From NCBI RefSeq assembly GCF_007289895.1, contig NZ_CP041660.1, positions 2,480,001 through 2,544,000 on the forward strand: a stretch of DNA of 64,000 nt, given 5' to 3'. This document shows positions 47,898 to 57,807 of the stretch, piece by piece. The stretch's first letter is position 1, and each line of letters starts with the position of its first letter. The position numbers and the translations under genes are program-made. This stretch comes from Catenovulum sediminis (lineage in GTDB: Bacteria > Pseudomonadota > Gammaproteobacteria > Enterobacterales > Alteromonadaceae). Under the pieces are notes generated by a model that was not told the origin of the DNA, ran no database searches, and worked only from the letters and a program-made list of their open reading frames with translations.

Positions 47898-49463
47898 CTA
47901 GTCGTTTTGCGCGGCTTCTTCGTTTTGCTTAGCCTGCTTTTGTAACTCTATCTGGTCTGCCCGATAGGTTAAGTTCATTACATTAATTAATGCTTGTGCA
48001 GAAGCTTCTACAATATCTGTTGATAACCCAAAGCCTCTAAACTTCTGGCCTTTATATTCAACCACGATATCGGTTTGTGCTTGTGCATCTTCACCACCGG
48101 TTTTTGCAGCAATTGCATAGTCTTTGATGGTTAAATCTAAATCTACTAAGTCTAATAATGCTCGGTAGGTTGCATCGACAGGACCATTACCCAATGCAGA
48201 GCCACCAATTATATCATTACCAACTTTTAATTTAACCCCTGCGGTCGCAGTTTCGTCCGTACCGGAGACAGCTGCTAAATAGGCCAACTGATAATGTTGT
48301 TTGTCCATTTGTTGTTGATTGAAATACAACAAGGCTTCTAAATCGTAGTCAAACACCTGACCTTTTCGATCGGCTAATTTCAAGAAGCTGGCATATAACT
48401 CATCTAAATCAAAATCTTGTTCACCATAACCCATCTGCTGCATGCGATGTTTAATAACATGGCGACCACTGCGCGAGGTCATATTTAAATCATTGGTGCT
48501 TTTACCAATGCTTTCAGGTGTGATGATTTCGTAGGTGTTTTTAGCCTTTAATACACCATCTTGGTGAATACCGGATGAATGGCTAAATGCATTAGCACCC
48601 ACAATTGCTTTGTTTGGCTGTACAGGCATGTTACATAATTGGCTAACCAATCTAGACGTGTGGTAAATCTCTTTACTGTTAATGCGGCTATTTGCAGTAA
48701 ATAAATCAGCACGCGTATTTAAAATCATCGCGACTTCTTCTAACGAGCAGTTACCAGCGCGCTCACCAATACCATTAATGGTACATTCAATTTGTCTCGC
48801 TCCCGCTTGCACCGCCGCAATTGAGTTTGACACAGCTAAACCTAAATCGTTGTGACAGTGAACAGAAATGACAGCCTGATCAATATTGGGCACTCGATTA
48901 AACAAGGTTTGAATGATGCCACCAAATTCACTGGGGATGGTATAGCCAACCGTATCCGGAATGTTGATGGTTTTGGCACCTGCTTTAATTGCCGCTTCTA
49001 CCATACGACATAAATTATCAATGGGAGTACGACCTGCATCTTCACAGGAAAATTCAACATCATCGGTAAATTTTCTAGCGTATTTAACCGCATTGACACC
49101 CATTTCTAAAACTTGATCAAAACTACGTTTTAATTTTTGTTCTACATGAATGGTAGAAGTAGAAATAAAGGTATGGATTCTAAATTGATCCGCTACGCTA
49201 AGTGATTGCGCACAAGCATCAATATCTTTTTCAACTGCACGGGCTAAACCACAAACAACTGAGTTTTTAACGTTTTGTGCGATTGTTTTAACGGATTCGA
49301 AATCGCCTGGACTGGACACCGGAAAACCAGCTTCCATTACATCAACACCTAATCTTTCAAGTGCTAAGGCTATTTGTAACTTTTCGCGAACAGACAAGCT
49401 TGCTGATAACGCTTGCTCACCGTCTCTTAATGTGGTGTCGAAAATAATGACATTATCTGACAT
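47898..49463 (-). CDS. leuA: 2-isopropylmalate synthase
   Basis: A 521-residue first enzyme of leucine synthesis; it joins acetyl-CoA and 2-oxoisovalerate. The N-terminal TIM barrel shows [20 protein letters not shown], with the metal-binding sites [13 protein letters not shown] and [16 protein letters not shown]. The C-terminal regulatory domain (~390-510), where leucine binds, is present ([20 protein letters not shown]). GGAG precedes the ATG. It is first in leuABCD and preceded by a leader with attenuator. Confidence 0.98.
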   Translation of the reverse strand: MSDNVIIFDTTLRDGEQALSASLSVREKLQIALALERLGVDVMEAGFPVSSPGDFESVKTIAQNVKNSVVCGLARAVEKDIDACAQSLSVADQFRIHTFISTSTIHVEQKLKRSFDQVLEMGVNAVKYARKFTDDVEFSCEDAGRTPIDNLCRMVEAAIKAGAKTINIPDTVGYTIPSEFGGIIQTLFNRVPNIDQAVISVHCHNDLGLAVSNSIAAVQAGARQIECTINGIGERAGNCSLEEVAMILNTRADLFTANSRINSKEIYHTSRLVSQLCNMPVQPNKAIVGANAFSHSSGIHQDGVLKAKNTYEIITPESIGKSTNDLNMTSRSGRHVIKHRMQQMGYGEQDFDLDELYASFLKLADRKGQVFDYDLEALLYFNQQQMDKQHYQLAYLAAVSGTDETATAGVKLKVGNDIIGGSALGNGPVDATYRALLDLVDLDLTIKDYAIAAKTGGEDAQAQTDIVVEYKGQKFRGFGLSTDIVEASAQALINVMNLTYRADQIELQKQAKQNEEAAQND

Positions 49464-49510
49464 AGTTTAGCTCCTGTTTGTTTGTGGCCCGGAAACGGCG
49501 CGAATCTAAT

Positions 49511-49541
49511 AAAAAACCCGCGCCTTGAGCACGGGTTTTTT
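49511..49541 (-). terminator. Transcription attenuator of leuABCD
   Basis: On the minus strand CCCGTGC and GCGCGGG form a 7-bp stem (one G-T pair) followed by TTTTTT, ending 48 bp before leuA and 26 bp after the leader-peptide stop. This is the place and shape of the leu operon attenuator. Confidence 0.9.
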
Positions 49542-49566
49542 GTTTCGAAATTATGGTAATTAAGGT

Positions 49567-49647
49567 TTAACGATGCTCGAAACAAATCCTCCCGCACTCT
49601 AATAGAGTGAGGCTTAGTAGACTTGTCAGTGAGTGGAAAATCGTCAT
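49567..49647 (-). CDS. leuL: leu operon leader peptide
   Basis: A 26-residue frame on the minus strand between the promoter and the attenuator. Its middle reads SLTSLLSLTLL, with six Leu in 11 residues, three of them coded by the usually rare CTA. AAGG lies ~9 nt before the ATG. As in enteric leuL, slow reading of the Leu codons when charged tRNA-Leu is scarce should prevent the terminator from forming. The alternative antiterminator pairing was not worked out. Confidence 0.88.
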   Translation of the reverse strand: MTIFHSLTSLLSLTLLECGRICFEHR

Positions 49648-49753
49648 TTTAAAACCTTAAAATAAATGCTTTGCTAACCCTTTATCACGCACTAGTTAAA
49701 CAAATTGATGCGTTTTTTACGTATTTCTGTACGCAAGAGTTACGTAGGCTGTT

Positions 49754-49782
49754 ATTTTGGTGTTATTGACATGAGATGTCAA
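49754..49782 (-). promoter_or_regulatory. Predicted leu operon promoter with overlapping palindrome
   Basis: On the minus strand TTGACA (49782-49777) is a perfect -35 box, 17 bp before CAAAAT (49759-49754). This would start the leader RNA near 49747, about 100 nt before leuL. TTGACAT-CTC-ATGTCAA (49766-49782) is a perfect 7-bp inverted repeat that includes the -35 box and may be an operator. Confidence 0.65.
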
Positions 49783-49824
49783 TGTTTGCTTAGTCTAATT
49801 TTCGGGCTCCGGTGCGCATTAGTG

Positions 49825-52053
49825 TTAACTTAAGCTTTTTTGGTGCTCCATGACAAAATCCTGTACTTGTTCAGGGGCCAATGGCCGAGCATAAAGATAA
49901 CCTTGCACTTCTTCGCACCCCATATCAACAAGCCTTCTCTCTTGCACCATTTCTTCAACGCCTTCTGCGATTGTATGTAAGCCTAATTTTTTACCCAGCT
50001 CTAAAACAGTTTGTACAATCACTTCACCATTTTTACTTAAAATATCGCGTACAAATGCTCTATCTATTTTCATCCGGTCAAGTGGCAGTTGGTGAAGGTA
50101 GTTGAGTGAAGAAAATCCGGTACCAAAATCATCCAATGAAACTTGAATACCTTCTGCTTTTAGCAAGGTCAGGGCTTCAATAACCGTCGCTGGATTATTC
50201 ATCAGGACAGATTCTGTTATTTCAAGCTCAATTGACTCAGCACGCACATCAAAACTGTGGATGGTGTCAATAATGGTCGGTACAAAGTTCGGGTTTTTAA
50301 ATTGAGCCATCGATACGTTGACCGATATACGGATATTTTTAAAACCTTTATCTTCTAGCTTTTTAAGTTGCCTGCAAGATTCTTCGACTACCCAGTTACC
50401 AATATCCACCATCAAACCAGAGTGTTCTGCAAGGGGCACAAAGACTTCTGGCTCTATCATGCCACCTTCAATTTTGGGCCAGCGCAGTAGCGCTTCAAAT
50501 CCCATAATTTTATGGCTGGCCAGGTCTAATTGAGGTTGAAACCATACCTGAAGTTTATCAGCTTCAAAATCTTCTCTGAGTTGATGCGCCATGCCTAAAC
50601 GCCAAGCTGTTTTTTGTTCCATCACATCAGAGAAATAAGCAAAACATTGTTGCGTATCTTTTTTTGCGTGATTAAGTGCAATGTCGGCATGTTTAAGTAC
50701 ACGCAAACCTGTTTTATCACTGGGATCTCGCTCGCAAAATCCCATGCTAAAGTGCACTGGAATTCTTTGGTCATCTACTTTTAGCGGATATCTGAATAAC
50801 TCTAAGATATGGTCCGGATTAACTATCATTTTATGGCCGATAATGCCAAACACATCGGCACTGACACGTGCAAGCTTGCTGTTTTTAGCATATTTTTCTT
50901 GTAACCGTTCGGCGCAAGCGATGAGTAGTTTATTACCTATTTCTTGCCCCAATCCGTCATTAATGTCGGCAAAGTGAGTGAGATCGATAAGGACCGCCGT
51001 GTCACCCAGGCTAGTATCATCAACATATCTATCTAACATGCGAATAAAGTCAGTGCGGTTCGACAACCCCGTCAAACTGTCCTTGTAAGCGGTGTTTTTC
51101 AGTTCCTGGAATAACTGAACATTCTCTAAACTAACGGCAATATTACTTAACAGTACATTGAGTAACTGCTCGCTACAGGTTTCTTTGTTGAGGCCGCTAT
51201 CTAGATAAATAGCCGCAAAAAACTTTTTATTACGCACAAATAGCGTTGCATCTGCGTCGTTAATTTGATGCGCTTGCTGGCTTAAACATTGAGAGACTTG
51301 ATGGATAATGCGCCCACTATCGATATTTTCAATCAATAAATTACTGCACTCTTGGTAGTTGGCAGTGGCACTTAAAATAAACGGGCGTTTGCGGTTTTCA
51401 TCTTGCAGGGGGCGTAAACAAATTAATCCTTGGGCTTCCACACCCAATAAGTTATTCAGTGCGTTGAAAACTTCGTAGCAAAATTTTTCAGGATCTTGTT
51501 GTTGAATATGTACACACGATTCAATAATTGATTCAAGCTGAACTTTACTTTCTTCAATTTGCCGAATTTGTTCGTATCCACGAATGGCGGATATCAGTGT
51601 AGTGACTAGCTTGCTGCGGGTCAGTTCTGTTTTGGTTTTATAGTCGTTAATATCGTATTGTTGAACGACCGTTTCTTCTGGTGCATAACCAGGTTGCCCA
51701 GTGCGTAAAATAATACGCACCTTTTTTTGTCCGAGTGATTCACGAATACTTTTAACCGCATCTAATCCCGCATTTTCATGTTCCATCACAACATCCATTA
51801 AGATGACCGCAACATCTTCGTGATCTTGTATATACTCAATGGATTCTTTACCTGAATAAGCATGCCCAAAATACAATGGTTTACCCAGCGTGGTTAAACC
51901 ATTTAACGCCAGCTGCGTTACGGTGTGAATTTCCGCATCATCATCAACAACTAAAATATGCCATGCTTTATCTGGCTCTGTTTGACTGCTGACTAAATCG
52001 TCATCATCGTCGTCGGCAAATAAAATAACGTCATCTAATTTGTCTGGATTCAT
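49825..52053 (-). CDS. Response regulator with DUF3369, degenerate GGDEF and active EAL domain
   Basis: A 742-residue cytosolic c-di-GMP regulator. The receiver (~30-155: HILVVDDDAEIHTV, VILMDVVMEHENAG) has the phospho-acceptor Asp. A DUF3369/GAF-like region (~175-315) follows. The GGDEF domain is degenerate, with SADVF at the active site (ARVSADVFGIIG), so synthesis is not expected. The EAL domain is intact: MGFEALLRWP, ELEITESVL, SLDDFGTGFSSLNYL, LDRMKIDRAFVRDI and TIAEGVEEM. It probably degrades c-di-GMP when phosphorylated. No cognate kinase is adjacent. Confidence 0.93.
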   Translation of the reverse strand: MNPDKLDDVILFADDDDDDLVSSQTEPDKAWHILVVDDDAEIHTVTQLALNGLTTLGKPLYFGHAYSGKESIEYIQDHEDVAVILMDVVMEHENAGLDAVKSIRESLGQKKVRIILRTGQPGYAPEETVVQQYDINDYKTKTELTRSKLVTTLISAIRGYEQIRQIEESKVQLESIIESCVHIQQQDPEKFCYEVFNALNNLLGVEAQGLICLRPLQDENRKRPFILSATANYQECSNLLIENIDSGRIIHQVSQCLSQQAHQINDADATLFVRNKKFFAAIYLDSGLNKETCSEQLLNVLLSNIAVSLENVQLFQELKNTAYKDSLTGLSNRTDFIRMLDRYVDDTSLGDTAVLIDLTHFADINDGLGQEIGNKLLIACAERLQEKYAKNSKLARVSADVFGIIGHKMIVNPDHILELFRYPLKVDDQRIPVHFSMGFCERDPSDKTGLRVLKHADIALNHAKKDTQQCFAYFSDVMEQKTAWRLGMAHQLREDFEADKLQVWFQPQLDLASHKIMGFEALLRWPKIEGGMIEPEVFVPLAEHSGLMVDIGNWVVEESCRQLKKLEDKGFKNIRISVNVSMAQFKNPNFVPTIIDTIHSFDVRAESIELEITESVLMNNPATVIEALTLLKAEGIQVSLDDFGTGFSSLNYLHQLPLDRMKIDRAFVRDILSKNGEVIVQTVLELGKKLGLHTIAEGVEEMVQERRLVDMGCEEVQGYLYARPLAPEQVQDFVMEHQKSLS

Positions 52054-52156
52054 TTTTTACCTGTGCAGTAAGCCGATAATTAGCGAGGCAATACAGCCCG
52101 TTTATCTGTATTTTAAATAAGTATAGCCTAATATAATAAGAATTGTTGAGGTCAAT

Positions 52157-52231
52157 ATGCCCAAAGAAAGCATTCACAATATTACTTTAGCAGATATCAG
52201 AGTAGGGGGTGTTTATCATGGTGTTTTTTGA
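52157..52231 (+). CDS. Possible 24-residue small ORF
   Basis: An ATG at 52157 follows GAGG by 5 nt. The frame encodes 24 residues (MPKESIHNITLADIRVGGVY, then HGVF) and ends at 52231 in the gap before the TIGR03899 gene. The ribosome-binding site is good, but nothing else supports it. Confidence 0.25.
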   Translation: MPKESIHNITLADIRVGGVYHGVF

Positions 52232-52327
52232 CACATTTGCGCGGGATTGAGGTTGAAAATGACTTCGCTGAATTTATATCTTAGTATTATTTAATGCTCT
52301 TAAGAATAAGCTGGTGTGACTTTTAAT

Positions 52328-53236
52328 ATGAAAACTGATGCGTTACGAAACACGCCATTACCTGACAATTTAAAGGAAAGCAGTGCCACTAAAGCGCCGA
52401 AAGTTGTTAATAAACAGCAAGAAACGGTGTCCCCCCGTGTGCAAGCGCATACACACAACCACAGTGCTGCTTACATATTAAGTCAAATAGCGCATCGATA
52501 TGCCGTTGCCGGAAATACCCGTGAAGGTAATTTAACGATTGAGCAGCGCGCTGCGCGCAGAGAGCGTATTAATGCAGCCCGTAAGCAGCAAAATTTAGAA
52601 AATATTATGCAGCAAGCGTTAAGTTATGTTGACGAGCGAGAGCCAAACGAAGAAGTTGACCCAGACTGGCTATTTCAGTTTTTTGAAATGGCAGAATCTA
52701 TTTTTTCGCAACCCATGCAAAGGTTGTGGGGTAAAATATTAGCGATGCAAACCCTCAGACCTGGTAGTTTTTCACTGCGTTCACTATCTACTTTAAAGCA
52801 AATGACTCATCGAGAGGCCATTGTTTTTCAATCTGCCTGTGCGATTTTAGTGCGTGATAAACAAGAATATGGCGCGCGTATTTTAACCGGATGTTATGCG
52901 CTGCCCGTGTGGTTTGGTTTGCTACATCCGCGCAAATCGAAAAACGTAAACTTAAGTAAGTTTGGTTTAAGTTACCCTGATTTGTTGAGTTTGATTGATT
53001 TAAATTTAATTTACGCCAGTGAAATTGAATCGAGCATGGAGGCTGGTCAAATTATTGAACTAGAAGGTGGCGCTAAAAGATTACGATTAAGTGTTAAAAC
53101 TGGTGGTCAGGTTTTAACTTATTATAAATTGACACAAAGTGGTAATGAGTTATCTCGTTTGATTGCATGCGAGCTCAACGCCGCATATGTCGAACAGCTT
53201 GCCGCGACGCTAGCGCCCGCATTTGAATTATCGTAA
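52328..53236 (+). CDS. TIGR03899 family protein
   Basis: A 302-residue protein from the ATG at 52328; a GTG 12 bp upstream would give 306. It resembles the TIGR03899 family of Vibrio, Shewanella and relatives: a polar N-terminus, LTIEQRAARRERINAARKQQN, then PDWLFQFFEMAESIFSQPMQRLWGKILAMQTLRPGSFSLR in two parts, and a C-terminal helix-turn-helix-like part. It has no signal peptide. A related phage-defence-like domain (DUF2806) shares the F-E-x-A-x-x-I-S-x-x-x-M-Q-x-L-W pattern, but the role is unknown. A large repeat cluster follows it. Confidence 0.75.
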   Translation: MKTDALRNTPLPDNLKESSATKAPKVVNKQQETVSPRVQAHTHNHSAAYILSQIAHRYAVAGNTREGNLTIEQRAARRERINAARKQQNLENIMQQALSYVDEREPNEEVDPDWLFQFFEMAESIFSQPMQRLWGKILAMQTLRPGSFSLRSLSTLKQMTHREAIVFQSACAILVRDKQEYGARILTGCYALPVWFGLLHPRKSKNVNLSKFGLSYPDLLSLIDLNLIYASEIESSMEAGQIIELEGGAKRLRLSVKTGGQVLTYYKLTQSGNELSRLIACELNAAYVEQLAATLAPAFELS

Positions 53237-53845
53237 AGCGAGGAGCTACGAGCTACGAGCTACGAGTTTCGAGCGTTGGTAATGTAGGTCGCGGCTTCAG
53301 CCCGACAAATCTTGAATCATGCACAAATGTCGCCCTACATTTGTCGCCCTAAAGGACGACCCACAATTGTCGCCCTAAAGGGCCGACCTACACAGCTCGT
53401 AGCTATAATGTAGGTCGTGGCTTCAGCCCGACAAATCTTGCAGCATGCAAAATGTCGCCCTAAAGGGACGACCCACAATTGTCGCCCTAAAGGGTCGACC
53501 TACACTGATTGTGAAACTTGAAACTTGAAACTTGAAACTTGAAACTTGAAACTTGAAACTTGAAACTTGAAACTTGTAGCTATAATGTAGGTCGTGGCTT
53601 CAGCCCGACAAATCTTGCAGCATGCAAAATGTCGCCCTAAAGGGACGACCCACAATTGTCGCCCTAAAGGGTCGACCTACACTGATTGTGAAACTTGAAA
53701 CTTGAAACTTGAAACTTGAAACTTGAAACTTGAAACTTGAAACTTGAAACTTGTAGCTATAATGTAGGTCGCGGCTTCAGCCCGACAAATCTTGCATAAT
53801 GCACGTTGTCGCCCTAAAGGACGACCCACAATTGTCGCCCGACCT
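53237..53845. repeat. REP-like cluster with GAAACTT tandem arrays
   Basis: A dense cluster between the convergent TIGR03899 gene and cysG. Forward units GTAGGTCGYGGCTTCAGCCC lie near 53284, 53410, 53587 and 53764, with multiple inverted partners GTCGCCCTAAAGGRWCGACC. Heptamers are GAGCTAC at the left end and GAAACTT further right. Here the palindrome loop reads CTTCAG in place of the CTTTAG of the other clusters. Confidence 0.92.
53399..53752. repeat. Exact 2 x 177-bp tandem duplication
   Basis: 53399-53575 and 53576-53752 read as identical by eye. Each copy holds one forward palindrome unit, two inverted partners, and an array of nine perfect GAAACTT heptamers (53513-53575 and 53690-53752). 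A third, diverged copy begins at 53753. Identity over 177 bp implies a recent duplication or active homogenisation. Confidence 0.92.
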
Positions 53846-53846
53846 A

Positions 53847-55265
53847 TTATTTAATTAAGTAATTCTTAAATGCGGGGGTTGAGTTGTCATCTTGCGTATC
53901 AAACCAATTTAATTGCTGCTGCAATTTAACAACATGACCAATTATCAACAAAGCAGGGGAGCCGATTTTTTTGCTTTGGTGCAGGTCGGTCAGTTCTGAT
54001 AATAAGCAAGTGTGTACTTTTTGCTGTGTTGTCGTGCCATTTTCAACTATCGCAACGGGCATATCGCTTTGCATACCAGCTGCAATGAGACCTTGCTGCA
54101 CTTGTGCCGATTTACCCACCCCCATATAAATCACTAAAGTTTGATAGGGCTGAACCAAGGATGCCCAATCAGGCTCTTCACCGGCGATACTGTTTTGCCC
54201 CGTTACAAAAACCACCTTACGCGCATAGTCTCTGTGGGTTAACGGGATACCGGCATAACTCGCGCAGCCGGCTGCAGCGGTTACCGCTGGGATCACCTGA
54301 AACGGAATGTGTGCTTCAACCAAAGTTTCTAATTCTTCACCGCCGCGGCCAAAAATAAACGGGTCGCCACCTTTTAAGCGGCAGACTTTTTTGCCTTCTT
54401 TTGCTAAACGCACTAACAGATCATTAATTTCTTCCTGCTGCTTTAAATGCAGGCTTTTTTGTTTACCAACACAAATAAAATCTGCATCTTTGCGTGCTAA
54501 ATCTAAAATGCTAGACGAAACCAAACGATCATAAACCACCACGTCAGCCAATTGCATTTTTTGCAATGCTTTAATGCTTAACAGCTCAGGATCACCTGGA
54601 CCAGCGCCCACTAGCCAAACTTCGCCTTGTGTTTCAGCGCCATTAATTAAAGTATCAACCAGTTGGGTTTTGTCTTGTTCAGACATTTGTTTAAAACGGC
54701 TCATAATTGAACTGGTAAAAAACTTCTCCCAAAACAAACGGCGCTCATTAATGCTGCCGAATGCTTGTTTAATCTTGCCTCGAATAGAACCTGCATATTC
54801 AGCTATTTCAGCAATCGACTTGGGCAGGGCGGTTTCAATCATAGCGCGAATGCGGCGCGCCAAAACAGGGCTCATACCCGCGGATGAAATTGCGATTAAA
54901 ATAGGTGAGCGGTCAACAATAGAGGGTGTGGTATAACGACAAATGGCAGGTTGATCGACCGCATTAATTAAAATTTTATGGGCTTCACAATATTCGTAAA
55001 TTTTTGTATTGACGGTTTCATCATCGGTTGCCGCGACCACCAAACGCATGTCGGCAATTAAATTGGGTGTCCAAACCTGAGCGATATGTTCAATGTTTTG
55101 TTCAGCAATGAGTTCCGCTAACTCTTGGCAAATATCCGGTGCAATGATGGTTAATTGTGCTTTGGCTTTTAACAGTGCACAGGCTTTACGATATGCGACA
55201 TCTCCGCCACCAACTACGGCACACGGGAAATTATCTAAATTAAGAAAGATGGGAAATTGTTCCAT
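53847..55265 (-). CDS. cysG: Siroheme synthase, fused dehydrogenase/ferrochelatase and methyltransferase
   Basis: A 472-residue protein that makes siroheme from uroporphyrinogen III for sulfite reductase. The N-terminal part (~1-205) is the NAD-dependent precorrin-2 dehydrogenase and ferrochelatase (CAVVGGGDVAYRKACALLKA, AATDDETVNTKIYEYC). The C-terminal part (~215-460) is the SAM-dependent uroporphyrinogen methyltransferase (VWLVGAGPGDPELLSIKALQ, VCRLKGGDPFIFGRGGEE). It lies 105 bp after cysH, past a terminator-like hairpin, so it may have its own promoter. The stop is next to a repeat cluster. Confidence 0.97.
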   Translation of the reverse strand: MEQFPIFLNLDNFPCAVVGGGDVAYRKACALLKAKAQLTIIAPDICQELAELIAEQNIEHIAQVWTPNLIADMRLVVAATDDETVNTKIYEYCEAHKILINAVDQPAICRYTTPSIVDRSPILIAISSAGMSPVLARRIRAMIETALPKSIAEIAEYAGSIRGKIKQAFGSINERRLFWEKFFTSSIMSRFKQMSEQDKTQLVDTLINGAETQGEVWLVGAGPGDPELLSIKALQKMQLADVVVYDRLVSSSILDLARKDADFICVGKQKSLHLKQQEEINDLLVRLAKEGKKVCRLKGGDPFIFGRGGEELETLVEAHIPFQVIPAVTAAAGCASYAGIPLTHRDYARKVVFVTGQNSIAGEEPDWASLVQPYQTLVIYMGVGKSAQVQQGLIAAGMQSDMPVAIVENGTTTQQKVHTCLLSELTDLHQSKKIGSPALLIIGHVVKLQQQLNWFDTQDDNSTPAFKNYLIK

Positions 55266-55292
55266 GCTGAAACCTATTTGCTGCTTATAAAT

Positions 55293-55322
55293 AAAAAACG
55301 CCCGCGTTTATTATAGCGGGCG
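55293..55322 (-). terminator. Terminator after cysH with a TATAAT loop
   Basis: On the minus strand CGCCCGC (55322-55316) pairs with GCGGGCG (55305-55299), followed by TTTTTT. The loop holds a perfect TATAAT with a possible -35 box (TTTACG, 18 bp upstream). The same DNA may therefore end cysJIH transcripts and start cysG transcripts. Confidence 0.8.
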
Positions 55323-55370
55323 TCTTAGAATTGCGTAAATGACACTGGGTGAGGATTTAACGAATCCGCA

Positions 55371-56117
55371 TTAAATACCGCTTCCGCCTTCATGTAATCC
55401 ACATTCGCGTTTTAAACCAAAGAAGCGCGTTTCTTCTTCTGTCATACCCAGCTCGAGTGGGCGCGATGTATGCCAGTCACCTACTGAAACATAACCTTGA
55501 TCCCACAATGGGTGATACGGCAGGTTATGCTCTTTCAGGTAATAATGAACGTCTTTGTTTGTCCAATCAATGATGGGATAAAATTTAAAACGTCCGGCAC
55601 TAATTTGCAACACCGGCAGGTTGGCTCTTGAGCTTGCCTGATCGCGGCGCAAACCGGTATACCAAACTTTTGCATCCAACTCTTCCAGTGCCTGTTTCAT
55701 CGGTTCAACTTTGTTGATTTGGTTGTATTTTTCAATACCCTCAACACCTTGCTCCCAAAGTTTACCCCAGCGCTGTTCTTGCCACGCTGAACTCCAAGGG
55801 GCACGATAAACTTTAAGATTTAGTTGCAAGCGCTCGGTTAACTGATCAATAAACTCATAGGTTTCCGGAAACAAATAACCTGTGTCGGTTAACACAACAG
55901 GAATGCCCGGTACGGCTGTATTGACCAAGTTAAGCATTACCGCTGCTTGAATTCCGAAGCTGGAAGACAAAATTTGAGGCTGCGGTAAATTTTCCGCGGC
56001 CCATTCAACTCTTTGCTGCGGTGTCATCTTCTCAAGCTCAGCATTGATATTTTCTAATGCTTGAGCTTGCTCAGATTTTTTAGCAGTCAGTAATTGCGTA
56101 AAATCAGTTGTTGGCAT
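55371..56117 (-). CDS. cysH: Phosphoadenosine phosphosulfate reductase
   Basis: A 248-residue enzyme that reduces PAPS to sulfite with thioredoxin. I chose the ATG at 56117 ([10 protein letters not shown]); an upstream ATG would add 11 residues that mostly read through the end of cysI. Motifs are [30 protein letters not shown] and [19 protein letters not shown]. The catalytic Cys lies in the C-terminal [10 protein letters not shown] second Cys pair for an iron-sulfur cluster is absent, so it is the PAPS rather than the APS type. It overlaps cysI by 14 bp. Confidence 0.96.
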   Translation of the reverse strand: MPTTDFTQLLTAKKSEQAQALENINAELEKMTPQQRVEWAAENLPQPQILSSSFGIQAAVMLNLVNTAVPGIPVVLTDTGYLFPETYEFIDQLTERLQLNLKVYRAPWSSAWQEQRWGKLWEQGVEGIEKYNQINKVEPMKQALEELDAKVWYTGLRRDQASSRANLPVLQISAGRFKFYPIIDWTNKDVHYYLKEHNLPYHPLWDQGYVSVGDWHTSRPLELGMTEEETRFFGLKRECGLHEGGSGI

Positions 56118-57807
56118 GGAACTCACGACCGTCATAAACAGGGTTAACAAAGCCAGCGCGCACTACATAGTCGCCAAAACGCTCATCTGCTTCACGTTCT
56201 TTACTGTAGCGAGCAAATAACTCATCGATTACCGCTAAAATTTCTTCTTCACCGATATTCTCTTTGTACATTTGGTTTAATCGTGTACCACGGCCATCTG
56301 CACCTAGATATAAATTGTATTTACCCGGACCTTTACCCACCATGCCGATTTCCGCTAAAAACGGACGACCACAACCGTTCGGGCAACCCGTCATACGCGT
56401 CACAATTTCTTGCTCTGCAATGCCGTGTTTTTCAGCAAGTACATCAAACTTTTCGATAAGACGTGGTAAATAACGCTCAGACTCAGCCATTGCCAATGCA
56501 CAAGTAGGTAAGGCTACACAAGCAATGCTGTTTTGCATAATCGGCGAGATAACTTTACCCAACAAACCAAACTTGTGGCACATGCCTTCAATTTCGGCTT
56601 TGTCTTCTTCTGCGACATTAGAAATCATAATGTTTTGATTAGCCGTCATGCGGTATTCGCCTTTGTGAACTTTAGCTATTTCACGAAGTGCGGTTTTTAC
56701 CGTGCGTGTTTCATCATCGACAATACGGCCAGCTTCTAAAAAGACCGTTAAATGCCATTTGCCATTGATGTCTTGTACCCAACCAAATCGGTCTGCCTGA
56801 CTGGTAAACTCGTAAGGGCGTGCAGGTTCAAATTTCTTACCAGCATGTTTTTCAGTTGCTTCACGGAATGCATCTACACCCATATCATCAACTGTATATT
56901 TAGTACGCGCACGTTTTCTGTCATAACGGTTACCGTTATCACGCTGCGTTAACATAACCGCTTGTGCAAAATCTAATGTGTCTTCTGGTTTGATAAAACC
57001 TAACACACGCGTTAACTGAGGGTAGGTGTTTACATCACCATGGGTAGAACCCATACCACCACCTGCCGCTACGTTAAAGCCAGCTAAACCACCATTTTCA
57101 TCTTCAATGGCGATAAAGCTTAAATCGTTGGCGCTGATATCCACATCGTTATACGGTGGTACAGCAACGGCAATTTTAAACTTACGCGGTAAGTAAGTTT
57201 GGCCATATACAGGTTCTTGCTCAGTATCGGCTGACGTTTCGATTTTTTCTTCGTCTAACCACAACTCGTAATAGGCACGTGTTTTTGGCAATAAATGCTC
57301 AGAAATTTTAACGGACCATTCGTACACGTCTTTTTGTAGCTGCGACTGAATTGGGTTAGTGGTTGCCATAACATTACGGTTTACGTCACCACAGGCGGCA
57401 ATTGAGTCTAACTTAACCTGATATAAACCTTTAATTAGCGGTTTTAAATCACGTTTTAAAATACCATGGTACTGAAACGTTTGGCGTGTTGTTAATCGAA
57501 TAGAGTTATAGTCTGTTAACTCTTTTGCGATTTCATCAATGGCCAACCATTGATCCATACCAATTACACCACCCGGAATCCGAGCACGTAACATGAATGT
57601 GTGTTTGGGTTCTAACTTCTGCTTTTTACGCTCGTTACGAATATCACGATCGTCTTGCATGTAGAAACCGTGGAATTTGGTTATCTGCGTATCATCGTCT
57701 GCAACCGCGCCAGTGGTGATATCAGCTAGACTTTCTTCAAGTGTGCCACGCAGATAATTACTGTTAATTTTTAAGTATTCGTTAGCGGCTAATTTTTTTT
57801 CACTCAT
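56104..57807 (-). CDS. cysI: Sulfite reductase (NADPH) hemoprotein, beta subunit
   Basis: A 567-residue subunit that reduces sulfite to sulfide by six electrons at a siroheme linked to a [4Fe-4S] cluster. The cluster Cys residues are in [14 protein letters not shown] and [17 protein letters not shown]. The siroheme-binding Arg and Lys regions ([25 protein letters not shown]) are present. The ATG overlaps the cysJ stop by one base (TAATG), as is usual for coupled subunits. Confidence 0.98.
   Translation of the reverse strand: MSEKKLAANEYLKINSNYLRGTLEESLADITTGAVADDDTQITKFHGFYMQDDRDIRNERKKQKLEPKHTFMLRARIPGGVIGMDQWLAIDEIAKELTDYNSIRLTTRQTFQYHGILKRDLKPLIKGLYQVKLDSIAACGDVNRNVMATTNPIQSQLQKDVYEWSVKISEHLLPKTRAYYELWLDEEKIETSADTEQEPVYGQTYLPRKFKIAVAVPPYNDVDISANDLSFIAIEDENGGLAGFNVAAGGGMGSTHGDVNTYPQLTRVLGFIKPEDTLDFAQAVMLTQRDNGNRYDRKRARTKYTVDDMGVDAFREATEKHAGKKFEPARPYEFTSQADRFGWVQDINGKWHLTVFLEAGRIVDDETRTVKTALREIAKVHKGEYRMTANQNIMISNVAEEDKAEIEGMCHKFGLLGKVISPIMQNSIACVALPTCALAMAESERYLPRLIEKFDVLAEKHGIAEQEIVTRMTGCPNGCGRPFLAEIGMVGKGPGKYNLYLGADGRGTRLNQMYKENIGEEEILAVIDELFARYSKEREADERFGDYVVRAGFVNPVYDGREFHANN

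Noticed and set aside
53399-53846. Regularly spaced repeats resembling a CRISPR array
   Set aside because: The repeated block is 177 bp and tandem, the spacers are themselves repeated, the heptamers are contiguous, and no cas gene is present.
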